Positions 52,442 to 61,164 of a stretch of 64,000 nucleotides of DNA are shown here, in pieces. The notes beneath the pieces are model-generated. The model saw nothing but the letters and a program-made list of their open reading frames with translations. It was not told the origin of the DNA and did no database searches. Each line of letters opens with the position of its first letter. Within the stretch, counting starts at the first letter, position 1. Source of the DNA: JAHEEL01 sp963715255 (GTDB lineage: Bacteria; Actinomycetota; Acidimicrobiia; Spongiisociales; UBA5794); NCBI GenBank assembly GCA_963715255.1, contig CAVQRN010000004.1, positions 62,001-126,000 of the forward strand, in the 5' to 3' direction. The position numbers and the translations under genes are program-made.

Positions 52442-55400
52442 TCAGCTGCAGCCCGTTGTGTCCCCGCAGGTCAAACAGACGTAGCACGAGCCGCTGCGCA
52501 CGGTCATGTGGCCGCACGCCGAGCATGCCGGTGCATCGCCCATCAGATTCCCGAGTGATGCCTCGGCCGCGGTGGTGGCAGCAGCCGTCGCCGTGCCCGG
52601 GCCATTTGAGACCATGGCCGTGGCGTAGACCGGTGCCGGTTCGGGGAGCGTGTTGGTGTCATCGTCAACGAACTTCGCGGCAGCCACCTGTGCGTCGACG
52701 TCGGCTTCCGCTGCCGCGTCGGTGAGATCGAGCTGTGTACCGGCTTCGACGGCGAGGCCCTTTGGCGGCTCAGGCAACTCTCCGGACCGATCCGGCGGCA
52801 CCTGTACGAGTTCGTCACGCTCGAGGTACTCGAGCCCGAGGGCTCGGAACACATAGTCGATGATCGAGTTCGACATCTTGATGTTCGGGTGTCCCTCGAC
52901 GAAGCCGCGCGGTTCGAACGTCTGGAACGTGAACGTATCCACGTACTCCTCGAGCGGAACGCCATATTGGAGGCCCTTCGATACGGCGATTGCGAAGCAG
53001 CTCAGCACACCTCGCAGGGTCGCGCCCTCCTTCGCCAGGTCGATGAAGAGCTCACCCAGCGTGCCGTCGGAATATTCGCCGGTGCGGAGGAACACTTTGT
53101 GCCCGCCCACACGGGCTTCCTGTGTGAACCCGACTCGGCGTGACGGAAGGAGGAACCTCGGACGGGAGAGATCGTTGTACGCCTCGGTGGGGGACAAGCC
53201 CGGTCGGAACATCCCGGCGTGGATCATGACGTCGCGAATGATCGCTTCGGCGACCTCTTCTTCCTCTTCCTCGCCTATACCCTCGTCGGTGGTGGATGAC
53301 AGCGGCTGCGATGCCTTCGATCCGTCGCGGTAGAGCGCCATCGACTTCAAGCCGAGCTCCCATGAGAGCAGGTATGACTCCTCGATGTCTTCGACGTCGA
53401 CCTCGTTCGGCATGTTGATCGTTTTCGAGATCGCTCCGGAAATGAACGGCTGGGCCGATGCCATCATCTTGATGTGGCCGCTGTGGTGGATGAATCGCTC
53501 GCCGTAGCGACCGTTGCGATTCGCCGTGTCGAAGACAGCGAGGTGCTCTTCGAGAAGACCGGGGGCGCCCTCGATCGTCTGGCGGCCGCAAACGTAGTCA
53601 TTGGCTTCCCTGATCTGGTCGTTTGAGAAGCCCAACTCGCTCAGCATCGAGAATCCGAGACCGTTGTACTGGTCGGGCGTGAAACCGAGACGCTGCATCG
53701 TTTCTTCGCCGAGGGTCCACTGATTGAACGCGAAGCCGATTTCGAACACCGAAGGGAGGGCCACTTCGATCCTGTTGATGTCTTGAGCGGTGAAGCCCTT
53801 GGTCATCAGGGTCGCAGCGTTGATATGGGGAGCACGCTGTATGTCCATCGATCCGATCACGTGGTCGATGATCTGCTGGATGCGTTCGTCGTTGTAGCCG
53901 AGCCGCTTCAGCGCAGGAGCGAGAGAGCGATTGGCGATCTTGAAGTAGCCGCCGCCCGCGAGCTTCTTGAACTTCACGAGAGCGAAATCAGGTTCGACCC
54001 CGGTCGTGTCGCAGTCCATCAGGAGACCGATCGTCCCGGTCGGCGCCAAAACCGTCGCCTGAGCATTGCGGTATCCGTGCCGCTCGCCGAGTTCGACTGC
54101 CCGATCCCAGGCTTCGCGGGCTTCTGCGACCATCTCGGGCGGCCCGAACTCCGGATCGATGCCGGTCACGAAGTGGCTCACGCCGTCGTACTCACTCTGA
54201 TCGGCGTTGTAGGCGGCCCGGCGGTGATTCCGCATCACCCGCAGCATCGATTCACGATTCTCCTCGAACTTCGCGAATGGGCCGAGCACGCTCGCCATCT
54301 CGGCGGAGGCGGCGTATGCGTCGCCGGTCAGGATCGCAGTCAGTGAACCGGCGATGGCGCGTCCCTCGTCAGAGTCGTAGGGGACACCGACTCTCATCAG
54401 AAGCGAACCGAGGTTGGCGTAGCCGAGTCCGAGCGTCCGGTAGTCGTAGGAACCCTGCGAGATCTCCTTCGAAGGGAAGTGAGCCATCGTCACTGAGATT
54501 TCAAGCACGATCGTCCACAGGCGAACAGCGTGTCGGTAGCTCTTGAGGTCGAAAACACCCTTCTCGTCCTGGTAGAACTGACCGAGGTTCAACGACGCAA
54601 GGTTGCAGGCGGTGTTGTCGAGGAACATGTACTCCGAGCAGGGGTTCGAGGCACGGATCTCTCCTCCGGCCGGTGACGTGTGCCACTCGTTGATCGCTGT
54701 GTGGAACTGAACGCCGGGGTCTGCGCTCGCCCATGCGGCCTCGGCAACCTGGTGCCAAAGGTCTCGTGCCTTCAGTGTCTTGACCGGACTGCCGTCGGTC
54801 CGACTCGTGAGGTCCCAATCGTCGTCGTTGGCGACAGCCTGCACGAACTCGGTTGTCATACGAACCGAGTTGTTGGAGTTCTGGCCCGAGACGGTCGCGT
54901 ACGCTTCACCGTTGAAATCGGATGAGTAGCCGGCGGCGATGAGCGCCCTGACCTTCTCTTCCTCCTTCGCCTTCCATGCGATGAACGTCTCAACGTCGGG
55001 GTGGTCGATATCGACGATGACCATCTTGGCGGCCCGACGGGTTGTGCCGCCGGACTTGATCGCCCCTGCGGCGCGATCGCCGACTTTGAGGAAACTCATG
55101 AGGCCGGAAGACTTGCCGCCACCCGATAGGCGTTCTCCCTCGCCCCGGATCTTGGAGAAATTCGCCCCGGCGCCGGCCCCCATCTTGAAGAGGCGCGCTT
55201 CGCGGACCCAGAGATCCATGATGCCGCCTGGGTTCACGAGGTCGTCGTCGACGCTCATGATGAAGCAGGCGTGAGGTGCAGGACGGCTGTAGGAATCGGG
55301 AGATTCGACGTTCTCGCCGGTCTTCGGGTCAACGTACCAGAAGCCCTGGGCGACGCCCTCGATGCCGTACCGGTGATGGAGGCCCGTATTGAACCATTGG

Positions 55401-55825
55401 GGCGAATTTGGTGCCGCCATCTGGTGGACGAGCATGTAGGCGATCTCGTCTTCGAATGCCTGTGCATCGTCGGACGATGCGAAGTAGCCGTTCTGTTCGC
55501 CCCACCAACGCCAGGTGGAGGCAAGACGATCGATCACCTGGCGGGCCGAGCGCTCCGGCCCGAGGATCGGTTCTCCTGCCTCGTCGACGAGCGGTTGACC
55601 GGCATCGTTCTGCTGTGGAACGCCTGCCTTGCGGAAGTACTTGGAGACCATGATGTCCGCGGCGACCTGTGACCAGCCTGCAGGGACTTCTGCATCCTCC
55701 ATCTCGAACACGATCGATCCGTCGGGGTTCGTGATGCGGGAATCTCGCCGAATCCACTCCACGGTCTCATACGGATCGGTCCCGGCAGTCGTGAACCGCC
55801 GTTCGATCTGGAGTCCTTCGATCAT
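52442..55825 (-). CDS. nrdJ: adenosylcobalamin-dependent (class II) ribonucleoside-diphosphate reductase
   Basis: A 1127-residue class II reductase making deoxyribonucleotides with vitamin B12 as radical source, so it works with or without oxygen. Marks: MAAPNSPQWFNTG and RLFKMGAGAGANFSKIRGEG near the N-terminus, the active-site ASNPCSEYMFLDNTACNLAS, QATVLAPTGTIGLLMDCDT, and KTINMPNEVDVEDIEE. The C-terminus carries a cysteine-rich tail (CSACGHMTVRSGSCYVCLTC) that re-reduces the active site. The ATG at 55825 has GGAGGAG upstream. Two NrdR boxes lie upstream. No class I genes are in the window. Confidence 0.95.
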   Translation of the reverse strand: MIEGLQIERRFTTAGTDPYETVEWIRRDSRITNPDGSIVFEMEDAEVPAGWSQVAADIMVSKYFRKAGVPQQNDAGQPLVDEAGEPILGPERSARQVIDRLASTWRWWGEQNGYFASSDDAQAFEDEIAYMLVHQMAAPNSPQWFNTGLHHRYGIEGVAQGFWYVDPKTGENVESPDSYSRPAPHACFIMSVDDDLVNPGGIMDLWVREARLFKMGAGAGANFSKIRGEGERLSGGGKSSGLMSFLKVGDRAAGAIKSGGTTRRAAKMVIVDIDHPDVETFIAWKAKEEEKVRALIAAGYSSDFNGEAYATVSGQNSNNSVRMTTEFVQAVANDDDWDLTSRTDGSPVKTLKARDLWHQVAEAAWASADPGVQFHTAINEWHTSPAGGEIRASNPCSEYMFLDNTACNLASLNLGQFYQDEKGVFDLKSYRHAVRLWTIVLEISVTMAHFPSKEISQGSYDYRTLGLGYANLGSLLMRVGVPYDSDEGRAIAGSLTAILTGDAYAASAEMASVLGPFAKFEENRESMLRVMRNHRRAAYNADQSEYDGVSHFVTGIDPEFGPPEMVAEAREAWDRAVELGERHGYRNAQATVLAPTGTIGLLMDCDTTGVEPDFALVKFKKLAGGGYFKIANRSLAPALKRLGYNDERIQQIIDHVIGSMDIQRAPHINAATLMTKGFTAQDINRIEVALPSVFEIGFAFNQWTLGEETMQRLGFTPDQYNGLGFSMLSELGFSNDQIREANDYVCGRQTIEGAPGLLEEHLAVFDTANRNGRYGERFIHHSGHIKMMASAQPFISGAISKTINMPNEVDVEDIEESYLLSWELGLKSMALYRDGSKASQPLSSTTDEGIGEEEEEEVAEAIIRDVMIHAGMFRPGLSPTEAYNDLSRPRFLLPSRRVGFTQEARVGGHKVFLRTGEYSDGTLGELFIDLAKEGATLRGVLSCFAIAVSKGLQYGVPLEEYVDTFTFQTFEPRGFVEGHPNIKMSNSIIDYVFRALGLEYLERDELVQVPPDRSGELPEPPKGLAVEAGTQLDLTDAAAEADVDAQVAAAKFVDDDTNTLPEPAPVYATAMVSNGPGTATAAATTAAEASLGNLMGDAPACSACGHMTVRSGSCYVCLTCGDTTGCS

Positions 55826-55886
55826 TCTCTCCTCCTCGACCGGCGTCCCCACCGGAACTCGATATCCACAAATCTATGCACACCCA

Positions 55887-55928
55887 CTAGATGTTGGGGT
55901 AGTGAAGCGACATACCCCCTACATCTAG
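55887..55928. promoter_or_regulatory. pair of NrdR boxes upstream of nrdJ
   Basis: CTAGATGTTG (55887-55896) and CTACATCTAG (55919-55928) both fit the CWATATATWG core of the NrdR box with two changes each. They are 32 bp apart, three helical turns, the spacing NrdR needs. They also form an imperfect inverted repeat with each other. NrdR would repress nrdJ when ATP or dATP is high. Confidence 0.72.
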
Positions 55929-55941
55929 CACGGTTTCACGA

Positions 55942-55953
55942 GTGTAATTACAC
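55942..55953. promoter_or_regulatory. 12-bp perfect palindrome upstream of nrdJ
   Basis: GTGTAATTACAC, a perfect dyad just upstream of the NrdR boxes as seen from nrdJ. It could be a second operator; the regulator is unknown. Confidence 0.4.
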
Positions 55954-56123
55954 CAGTGCCATCCGTCAAACCTTTCGCTATCGGACGTGTCTGGCCGTGA
56001 AAAAGGCGTCCATTTCGGCCGATCGGATGGCCTGGAGGTAGTTCTAGATGCCCGTTCGACGAACGGCAAGGCGGATCCGGAAGTGGTTTTCGCGGAGGCT
56101 CCATTGTTTTCGCGAGATGAGAC

Positions 56124-57560
56124 TCAGGATGGTCCCTGTGGTCGCCGAGAGCGTTCCTGCAACGTCGCTGCGACCTCTGCGATGTCGCCGGGGGCGGTGT
56201 TCGACGCTTTCCAGTAGCACCAACCTGTGGGCAGGAAGAAGATCTGGAAGAACGAGAGACCGAGGGCCCAATTGAACGGTGGTGGCACCGAGCGTTCGAT
56301 GGCGGAGGCCGCGGCCGCGGTGACAGCCGTGCCGGCGGAGCGGCCGACGCCGTTCACGAAGTTGCCGAGACCGAAGACCGTGCCTCGGTGTTCCGGGAGG
56401 TTCACATCCGAGATGAGCGCGAACCAGTTCGGCGAGTCGGCCGACGTCAGAGCGATCGCTGCGACGGCCGTGAGGAACGAGAGCGTAGACCACGGGTTCG
56501 TGAGAATGCTGGCGAGCACTTCGCCGGCGAGCGTCAGGGTGCTGGCGCCCTCGGTCACATCGAGACCGCGCAGCGGAACCCAGAAGAAGACAAGGAACAG
56601 CGGAACCGCACCCAGGATGCCCGCAGCGCTGAGCAACGCACGCCCGCGGGGTGACCGACGCTGGAGTCGGTCACCAAGGTGCCCGAACAGGATTGAAAAC
56701 AACGCTCCGACCGTGAAGATTGCTGCGAACAAACCGCCGACTCTTGTGCCGGTTGCTTCCCCGTAGCCCTGTGCGATCACCTTCTCCTGATACAACAATG
56801 GAACCCAGATGAGCGATCCATACGCAACTTGTGCCGTGAGACCCTGGAGGGTGAGCCACACGTTCGTCCGACGTCGGAAGAGGATCGGCAGTTGTGAACG
56901 GTCGATGCGGTGCTCGTACTCGCCACCCGTGGCGTACATCTCGGCGAGCGCGGGCTCCCGGAAGCCCCGCGGTGCTTCGAAGGTGGTCAGATAGAGGAAC
57001 GCGAAGATGAAACCGGCGACCGCGATCACGACCAGGGGTATCCGAAAGTTGGTTGCTCCCAATTGGGAAGCAAGCAATCCTCCGACGAGCACACCGATGC
57101 CCTGGGAGAGGCCCCAGAAGCTCATTGCGAGACCACGATGTTTTGGCCCGACGAAGTCCGAGACCACGGAGAAGCCGACCGATGCGATCGATCCGAGGCC
57201 GACCGCGACGAGCATCTGCGATGCCGCGAGCCACCAAAAACTGGGCGACGCTGCCGAGAGCAGCGATCCGCCTGCCCATATGATCGTCCCCCAGAACAGC
57301 AGCGGTTTGCGGGTTCTCGAGTCGCCGGCGTAACCCCATCCGACGGCCGTGACTGCGGCGACGAGGATCGTTGCCCCGGTCAGCACCCCGATCGCTCCCG
57401 CCGTGATGCCGAAGGCATCGGAGAGCGGGAGCACCATCGAAGGGATCATCGCGAGTGCCGCGTTGTCGAGCGAGGCCAGCACGACGAAGACGACGATCGT
57501 GTAGACGACGTGGACTGGGTTGCCCCACCAGCCGGGGCGCGCACGTTTCATCCGTGGCAT
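56124..57560 (-). CDS. MFS transporter
   Basis: A 478-residue major facilitator protein with about twelve membrane helices. Helix 1 carries ASLDNAALAMIPSMVLPLSD, and the loop between helices 2 and 3 has GYAGDSRTRKPLLFWG, the motif A equivalent. A long central loop (APRGFREPALAEMYATGG and on) divides the halves. The overall pattern is like the spinster-type group. Substrate unknown. The start at 57560 (MPRMKRARPG) could also be the Met three codons later. It is downstream of nrdJ only by position, on the same strand but transcribed first. Confidence 0.87.
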   Translation of the reverse strand: MPRMKRARPGWWGNPVHVVYTIVVFVVLASLDNAALAMIPSMVLPLSDAFGITAGAIGVLTGATILVAAVTAVGWGYAGDSRTRKPLLFWGTIIWAGGSLLSAASPSFWWLAASQMLVAVGLGSIASVGFSVVSDFVGPKHRGLAMSFWGLSQGIGVLVGGLLASQLGATNFRIPLVVIAVAGFIFAFLYLTTFEAPRGFREPALAEMYATGGEYEHRIDRSQLPILFRRRTNVWLTLQGLTAQVAYGSLIWVPLLYQEKVIAQGYGEATGTRVGGLFAAIFTVGALFSILFGHLGDRLQRRSPRGRALLSAAGILGAVPLFLVFFWVPLRGLDVTEGASTLTLAGEVLASILTNPWSTLSFLTAVAAIALTSADSPNWFALISDVNLPEHRGTVFGLGNFVNGVGRSAGTAVTAAAASAIERSVPPPFNWALGLSFFQIFFLPTGWCYWKASNTAPGDIAEVAATLQERSRRPQGPS

Positions 57561-57584
57561 TGTGCCCGTTCCAGGTCGTCCGAA

Positions 57585-57896
57585 CTACTCGGTCGTGGTC
57601 TCCGTGTCCGCCGGCGGATCTTCGTCTGCCGTTGCTTCGACCTCGATATCGCCGGCAACATCCGCGGTTCCCTCGCCGCTTGCTGCGGTGGCGGTCGCCG
57701 GGGCTGGAGCCGGTTCCGCACTCTTCCCGAAGGGTGCCCACGCAGCCATGATGAGGCCGAGCAGGATCCCGAGCAGCGGCAGAATCCAGAACAGGTCGCT
57801 GCTGAGGGGGATCACGCCGTAGAGGAACAGCGTGATGCCGAGGAAGAGGCCGAAGAGGAATCCGCTGATGACGCCAAGGATTGGTCGGCCCTTCAC
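57585..57896 (-). CDS. small membrane protein
   Basis: A 103-residue protein with two membrane helices (ILGVISGFLFGLFLGITLFL and FWILPLLGILLGLIMAAWAP) joined by a short loop, then a 50-residue acidic Ala/Glu/Thr-rich tail. No family is recognised. Its start overlaps the stop of the exported protein gene upstream in ATGA, so the two form a coupled pair. Confidence 0.7.
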   Translation of the reverse strand: MKGRPILGVISGFLFGLFLGITLFLYGVIPLSSDLFWILPLLGILLGLIMAAWAPFGKSAEPAPAPATATAASGEGTADVAGDIEVEATADEDPPADTETTTE

Positions 57897-58468
57897 GACT
57901 TCACCCCCTTCTTGGAACCTGCCGCGAGGACACCGGCTCCAAACACGACCATGCCTGCGGCCGCGACGAGAGCGGCGGGACCCGGCTCGCCGTCGAGCGC
58001 CACGGTGACCACCACTTCACAGTCGAAGTCGCCCTGTTTGTGCCAACCCGTGACCTCGAACTCCCCTGTTCCGGCCGGAATGAAACTCGGAACCGAGTAG
58101 GAGTAGAGGCCGTCGGCCGACACCTTCGTCGATTCTCCACCCCACGAGGTGAACTGCCACGAGCTGCGAGGCAACTGAACGGATATGCCCCCTTCGAACG
58201 CGACCGGGCTGTCAAACGGCTGAGCGCCTTCGCTGAGGGCGCCGGCGTATGCGACGGTCTCCTCTTTTGGCACCAGGAACACGCTCGACCTGGAACGATC
58301 GGCGGTCAGGACCTTGTCGGAGGTCTTCGACGGGAACTCGGCCTGGCCGATGCATGTTCCGCGCGTCACCTCGGCACCGGCCGGTGCCGCAAGCAGCACC
58401 GTCAGCATCATTCCGAGCATCAACACGGTCATCGTGACTGCCGTGTTTCTCCGGAAGCGATTCGACAT
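57893..58468 (-). CDS. exported protein with C-terminal anchor, unknown function
   Basis: A 191-residue protein with a Sec signal peptide (TVLMLGMMLTVLLAAPAGAE), a beta-rich outer domain of about 120 residues with two cysteines (GTCIGQAEFP and DFDCEVVVTV) likely forming a disulfide, and a C-terminal helix with a basic end (AAGMVVFGAGVLAAGSKK). It has no LPxTG. A GAGGGGAAG ribosome site supports the start at 58468. Pairing with the small membrane protein suggests a joint envelope role. Confidence 0.75.
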   Translation of the reverse strand: MSNRFRRNTAVTMTVLMLGMMLTVLLAAPAGAEVTRGTCIGQAEFPSKTSDKVLTADRSRSSVFLVPKEETVAYAGALSEGAQPFDSPVAFEGGISVQLPRSSWQFTSWGGESTKVSADGLYSYSVPSFIPAGTGEFEVTGWHKQGDFDCEVVVTVALDGEPGPAALVAAAGMVVFGAGVLAAGSKKGVKS

Positions 58469-58532
58469 GCTTCCCCTCTCCACTAGCTGCACTCCACGAT
58501 TCACTTTACGGACCACGACCCCGAGGCGGGGG

Positions 58533-58538
58533 TATTCT
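58533..58538 (+). promoter_or_regulatory. -10 element of the acyl-CoA ligase gene (leaderless)
   Basis: TATTCT ends 8 nt before the ATG at 58547. Confidence 0.45.
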
Positions 58539-58546
58539 CGTCCACC

Positions 58547-60356
58547 ATGGCTGAGACACATCGTGCTGCGTGGAGACCCGACGCCGAGACGGTCGGTCAT
58601 GCCAATCTGACGGGCGCCATGGGTGACCTGGGTTTCGGCTCATACGAAGACCTCTACCGCTGGTCGATCGAGTCGCGGTCTGAGTTCTGGGAGATGGTCA
58701 TCGACCGACTCGACATCGTTTTCGCAGAGCCGCCGTCGCAGATCCTGGACGGACCGCCAGACGACCCGGTCTGGCTCCCCGGGGCCGCGGATGAACATCG
58801 TGGACTCGTGCTTCACGGCCCCCAACGATCGCACGGCCGTTGTCTACCGGCGGAACGGTGTCGATCAACGAATGTCGTACGGAGAGCTTCGGGTGTTTGT
58901 TGATCGGTTCGCGAACGGCCTGGCGGCGAACGGAATCCACGCCGGGGACCGGGTAGCGATCGCCATGCCGATGACGATCGAGGCTGTGGTCGCCTACCTC
59001 GGGACGGTGTCGGTCGGTGCTGTGGTCGTGTCGATTGCCGACTCGTTCGCTCCTCACGAGATCACCACCCGGCTCCGCCTGACCGACCCGAAGATCACGA
59101 TCACCCAGGACCGATTCGAGCGGTCCGGTCGGGATCTCCCCATGTACGAGAAGGTCCTCGAGGCGGGGGCTCGTGGGTGCGTCGTGGTTGAGACCGGTGG
59201 CGGTGTCGCACTGCGAACAGGGGACATCTCGTGGGACCGATTCCTCGGTGATGATCGGACCTTCACTCCGGTACCCGGTCCTCCCAACGCTCCCATGAAC
59301 ATCTTGTTCTCGTCTGGGACGACGGGAGAGCCGAAGGGAATCCCCTGGACCCATCTCACTCCGATCAAAGCGGCGATGGACGGCCACTTCCACCAAGACA
59401 TCCACGCCGACGACATCGTGGCGTGGCCCACGAACCTTGGCTGGATGCTGGGTCCGTGGCTCATCTATGCGACGCTGATCAACGGTGCGGCGATGGCGCT
59501 GTACGACGACGCGCCAACCGGGCGAGGTTTCGTCGACTTCGTGCGGGAGGTGGGCGTGACGATCCTTGGTCTCGTTCCGTCGATCGTCGCGGTGTGGCGA
59601 TCGACCGGAGCGCTCGACGATGCCGGATGGACGGAGGTTCGGGTTCTGTCGTCGTCCGGGGAGGCTTCGGTGCCGGAGGACTACGCGTGGTTGATGGAGG
59701 CCGCGGGCGGTGCGCCGGTCATCGAATACTGCGGCGGAACAGAGATCGGCGGCGGCTATCTCACCGGCACCGTCATCCACGATGCGGTGCCCGCAACCTT
59801 CACGACGCCGACCCTCGGTCTCGACGTCCGAATCCTCGATGAGGATGGACACCGTGTTGATGAGGGAGAGTTGTTCGTTGTCCCGCCATCGATCGGCCTC
59901 TCCCAGGAACTGCTCAATCGTGATCACCGCGCTGTGTACTACGGAGGGCTTCCGGAGTCGGACGTTCCGCTGCGCCGTCACGGCGATCACATTCAACAAC
60001 TCCCCGGTGGTTACTACCGGGCACTCGGCAGGGTCGACGACACGATGAACCTCGGTGGGATCAAGATCTCATCTGCGGAGATCGAGCGGACCGTGGGAGG
60101 GATCGAAGGCATCGTGGAGGTCGCGGCGGTGGCAGTCTCGCCACCCGGCGGTGGTCCGAGCCATCTCGTCGTGTATGCCGTGCCATCCGAAGGAGTCGAA
60201 CCGGATCCCGACGCATGGAAGGGTGAGATGCAGCGGGCGCTGCGGTCGGACCTGAATCCGCTGTTCCGGATCGAGGACGTCGTCGTCATTGACGAACTCC
60301 CGCGCACCGCGTCGGCGAAGGTGATGCGGCGCGAACTCAGACAGAGGTACCAGTGA
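58547..60356 (+). CDS. AMP-dependent acyl-CoA synthetase (frameshifted)
   Basis: An adenylate-forming acyl-CoA ligase of about 602 residues, in the acetyl/acetoacetyl-CoA synthetase group. The N-terminal part (YEDLYRWSIESRSEFWEMV) is the ACAS-N domain. An extra base at 58787 breaks the frame after DPVWLPGA; it continues as RMNIVDSCFTAPNDRTAVVY. The core has ILFSSGTTGEPKGIPWTH (P-loop), YCGGTEIGGGYLTG and GRVDDTMNLGGIKISSAE, and the C-terminal catalytic Lys is in PRTASAKVMRRE. The acid substrate is unknown. The stop overlaps the amidotransferase start. Confidence 0.88.
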
Positions 60357-61102
60357 ATCCGATCGTGGTCCTACGCAACGAACCTGACGCTCCGCCGGGC
60401 TACCTCGGAGACGCTCTTGACCGTCGAGCAGCGGACTGGCGAGTCGTGCGACTCGATGCCGGGGATCCATTGCCGAGGGCTGAGGGCGTGTCCGGTGTCG
60501 CGGTCCTCGGTGGCGCCATGGGTGCGTACGACGACGAGGAGTTCCCCTTCCTTCTCGACGAGAAGCGGTTCCTGGTCGAGTGCACGAACGCAGGAATACC
60601 GGTTCTCGGAATCTGTCTCGGTTGTCAACTACTCGCCGACACCCTCGGTGGGCGTGCCTATCTGGCCGATCGGGCAGAGGTTGTGTTCGTCCCCATAGAA
60701 CCGACACCGGAAGGCCACGCCGATCCCGTGGTCGCCGCCCTTGCCGGACGGCCCGTGATCCGATTCCATCGGGACACCTTCGATGTGCCACCGGGAGGTG
60801 TGCTGCTCGCCACGGGAGGCGGGTTCGACCAGGCGTTCCGCCTTGGATCGGCCGTCGGGATCCAACCGCATCCGGAGGTGACTCCGGAGATTCTCACCGA
60901 ATGGTTGGGAAGTGGGACCGGTCGTGAGGTCGCCATCCGCTCCGGGTCTGATCCGGACGCGCTGATCGCCGAGTTCGCCGCCGCCGAGCCGCAGATCGCA
61001 GCAACCGCCTCCGCGGTCTTCGACGCCTGGCTGGACGAAATCCCCGTTCCGCGGGCCCACAGCGCCGCCGGCGGGGATACAAACCCTGGGTACGCGTTCT
61101 AG
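60353..61102 (+). CDS. class I glutamine amidotransferase domain protein
   Basis: A 249-residue stand-alone GATase1 protein, hydrolysing glutamine for amide transfer or cleaving a related gamma-glutamyl bond. The nucleophile elbow is GICLGCQLLADTLGG (Cys about residue 83) and the catalytic His-x-Glu is GIQPHPEVTPE. The oxyanion region is VLGGAMGAYDDE. It is like GMP-synthase-type amidotransferases without the synthase domain. Its start overlaps the ligase stop (ATGA), so the two are co-translated, which suggests a shared pathway such as amidation of an activated acid; this is inference. Confidence 0.88.
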   Translation: MNPIVVLRNEPDAPPGYLGDALDRRAADWRVVRLDAGDPLPRAEGVSGVAVLGGAMGAYDDEEFPFLLDEKRFLVECTNAGIPVLGICLGCQLLADTLGGRAYLADRAEVVFVPIEPTPEGHADPVVAALAGRPVIRFHRDTFDVPPGGVLLATGGGFDQAFRLGSAVGIQPHPEVTPEILTEWLGSGTGREVAIRSGSDPDALIAEFAAAEPQIAATASAVFDAWLDEIPVPRAHSAAGGDTNPGYAF

Positions 61103-61131
61103 GGCTGCTCAGCTACACGGGTGTGGGTTCC

Positions 61132-61137
61132 TACAAT
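61132..61137 (+). promoter_or_regulatory. -10 element of the Clp1-like gene
   Basis: TACAAT at 61132-61137, followed by AGGGAGG (61152-61158) and a GTG at 61165. Unlike most promoters here it gives a short leader with a ribosome site, and shows that the frame open from 61123 is not the start. Confidence 0.45.
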
Positions 61138-61164
61138 GACGTCTCGTCATCAGGGAGGTGCGCG

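Noticed and set aside
55826..56123. Cobalamin riboswitch upstream of the B12-dependent reductase
   Set aside because: I looked for the B12-box consensus in the leader and gap and did not find it; the structure seen there is explained by the two NrdR boxes.
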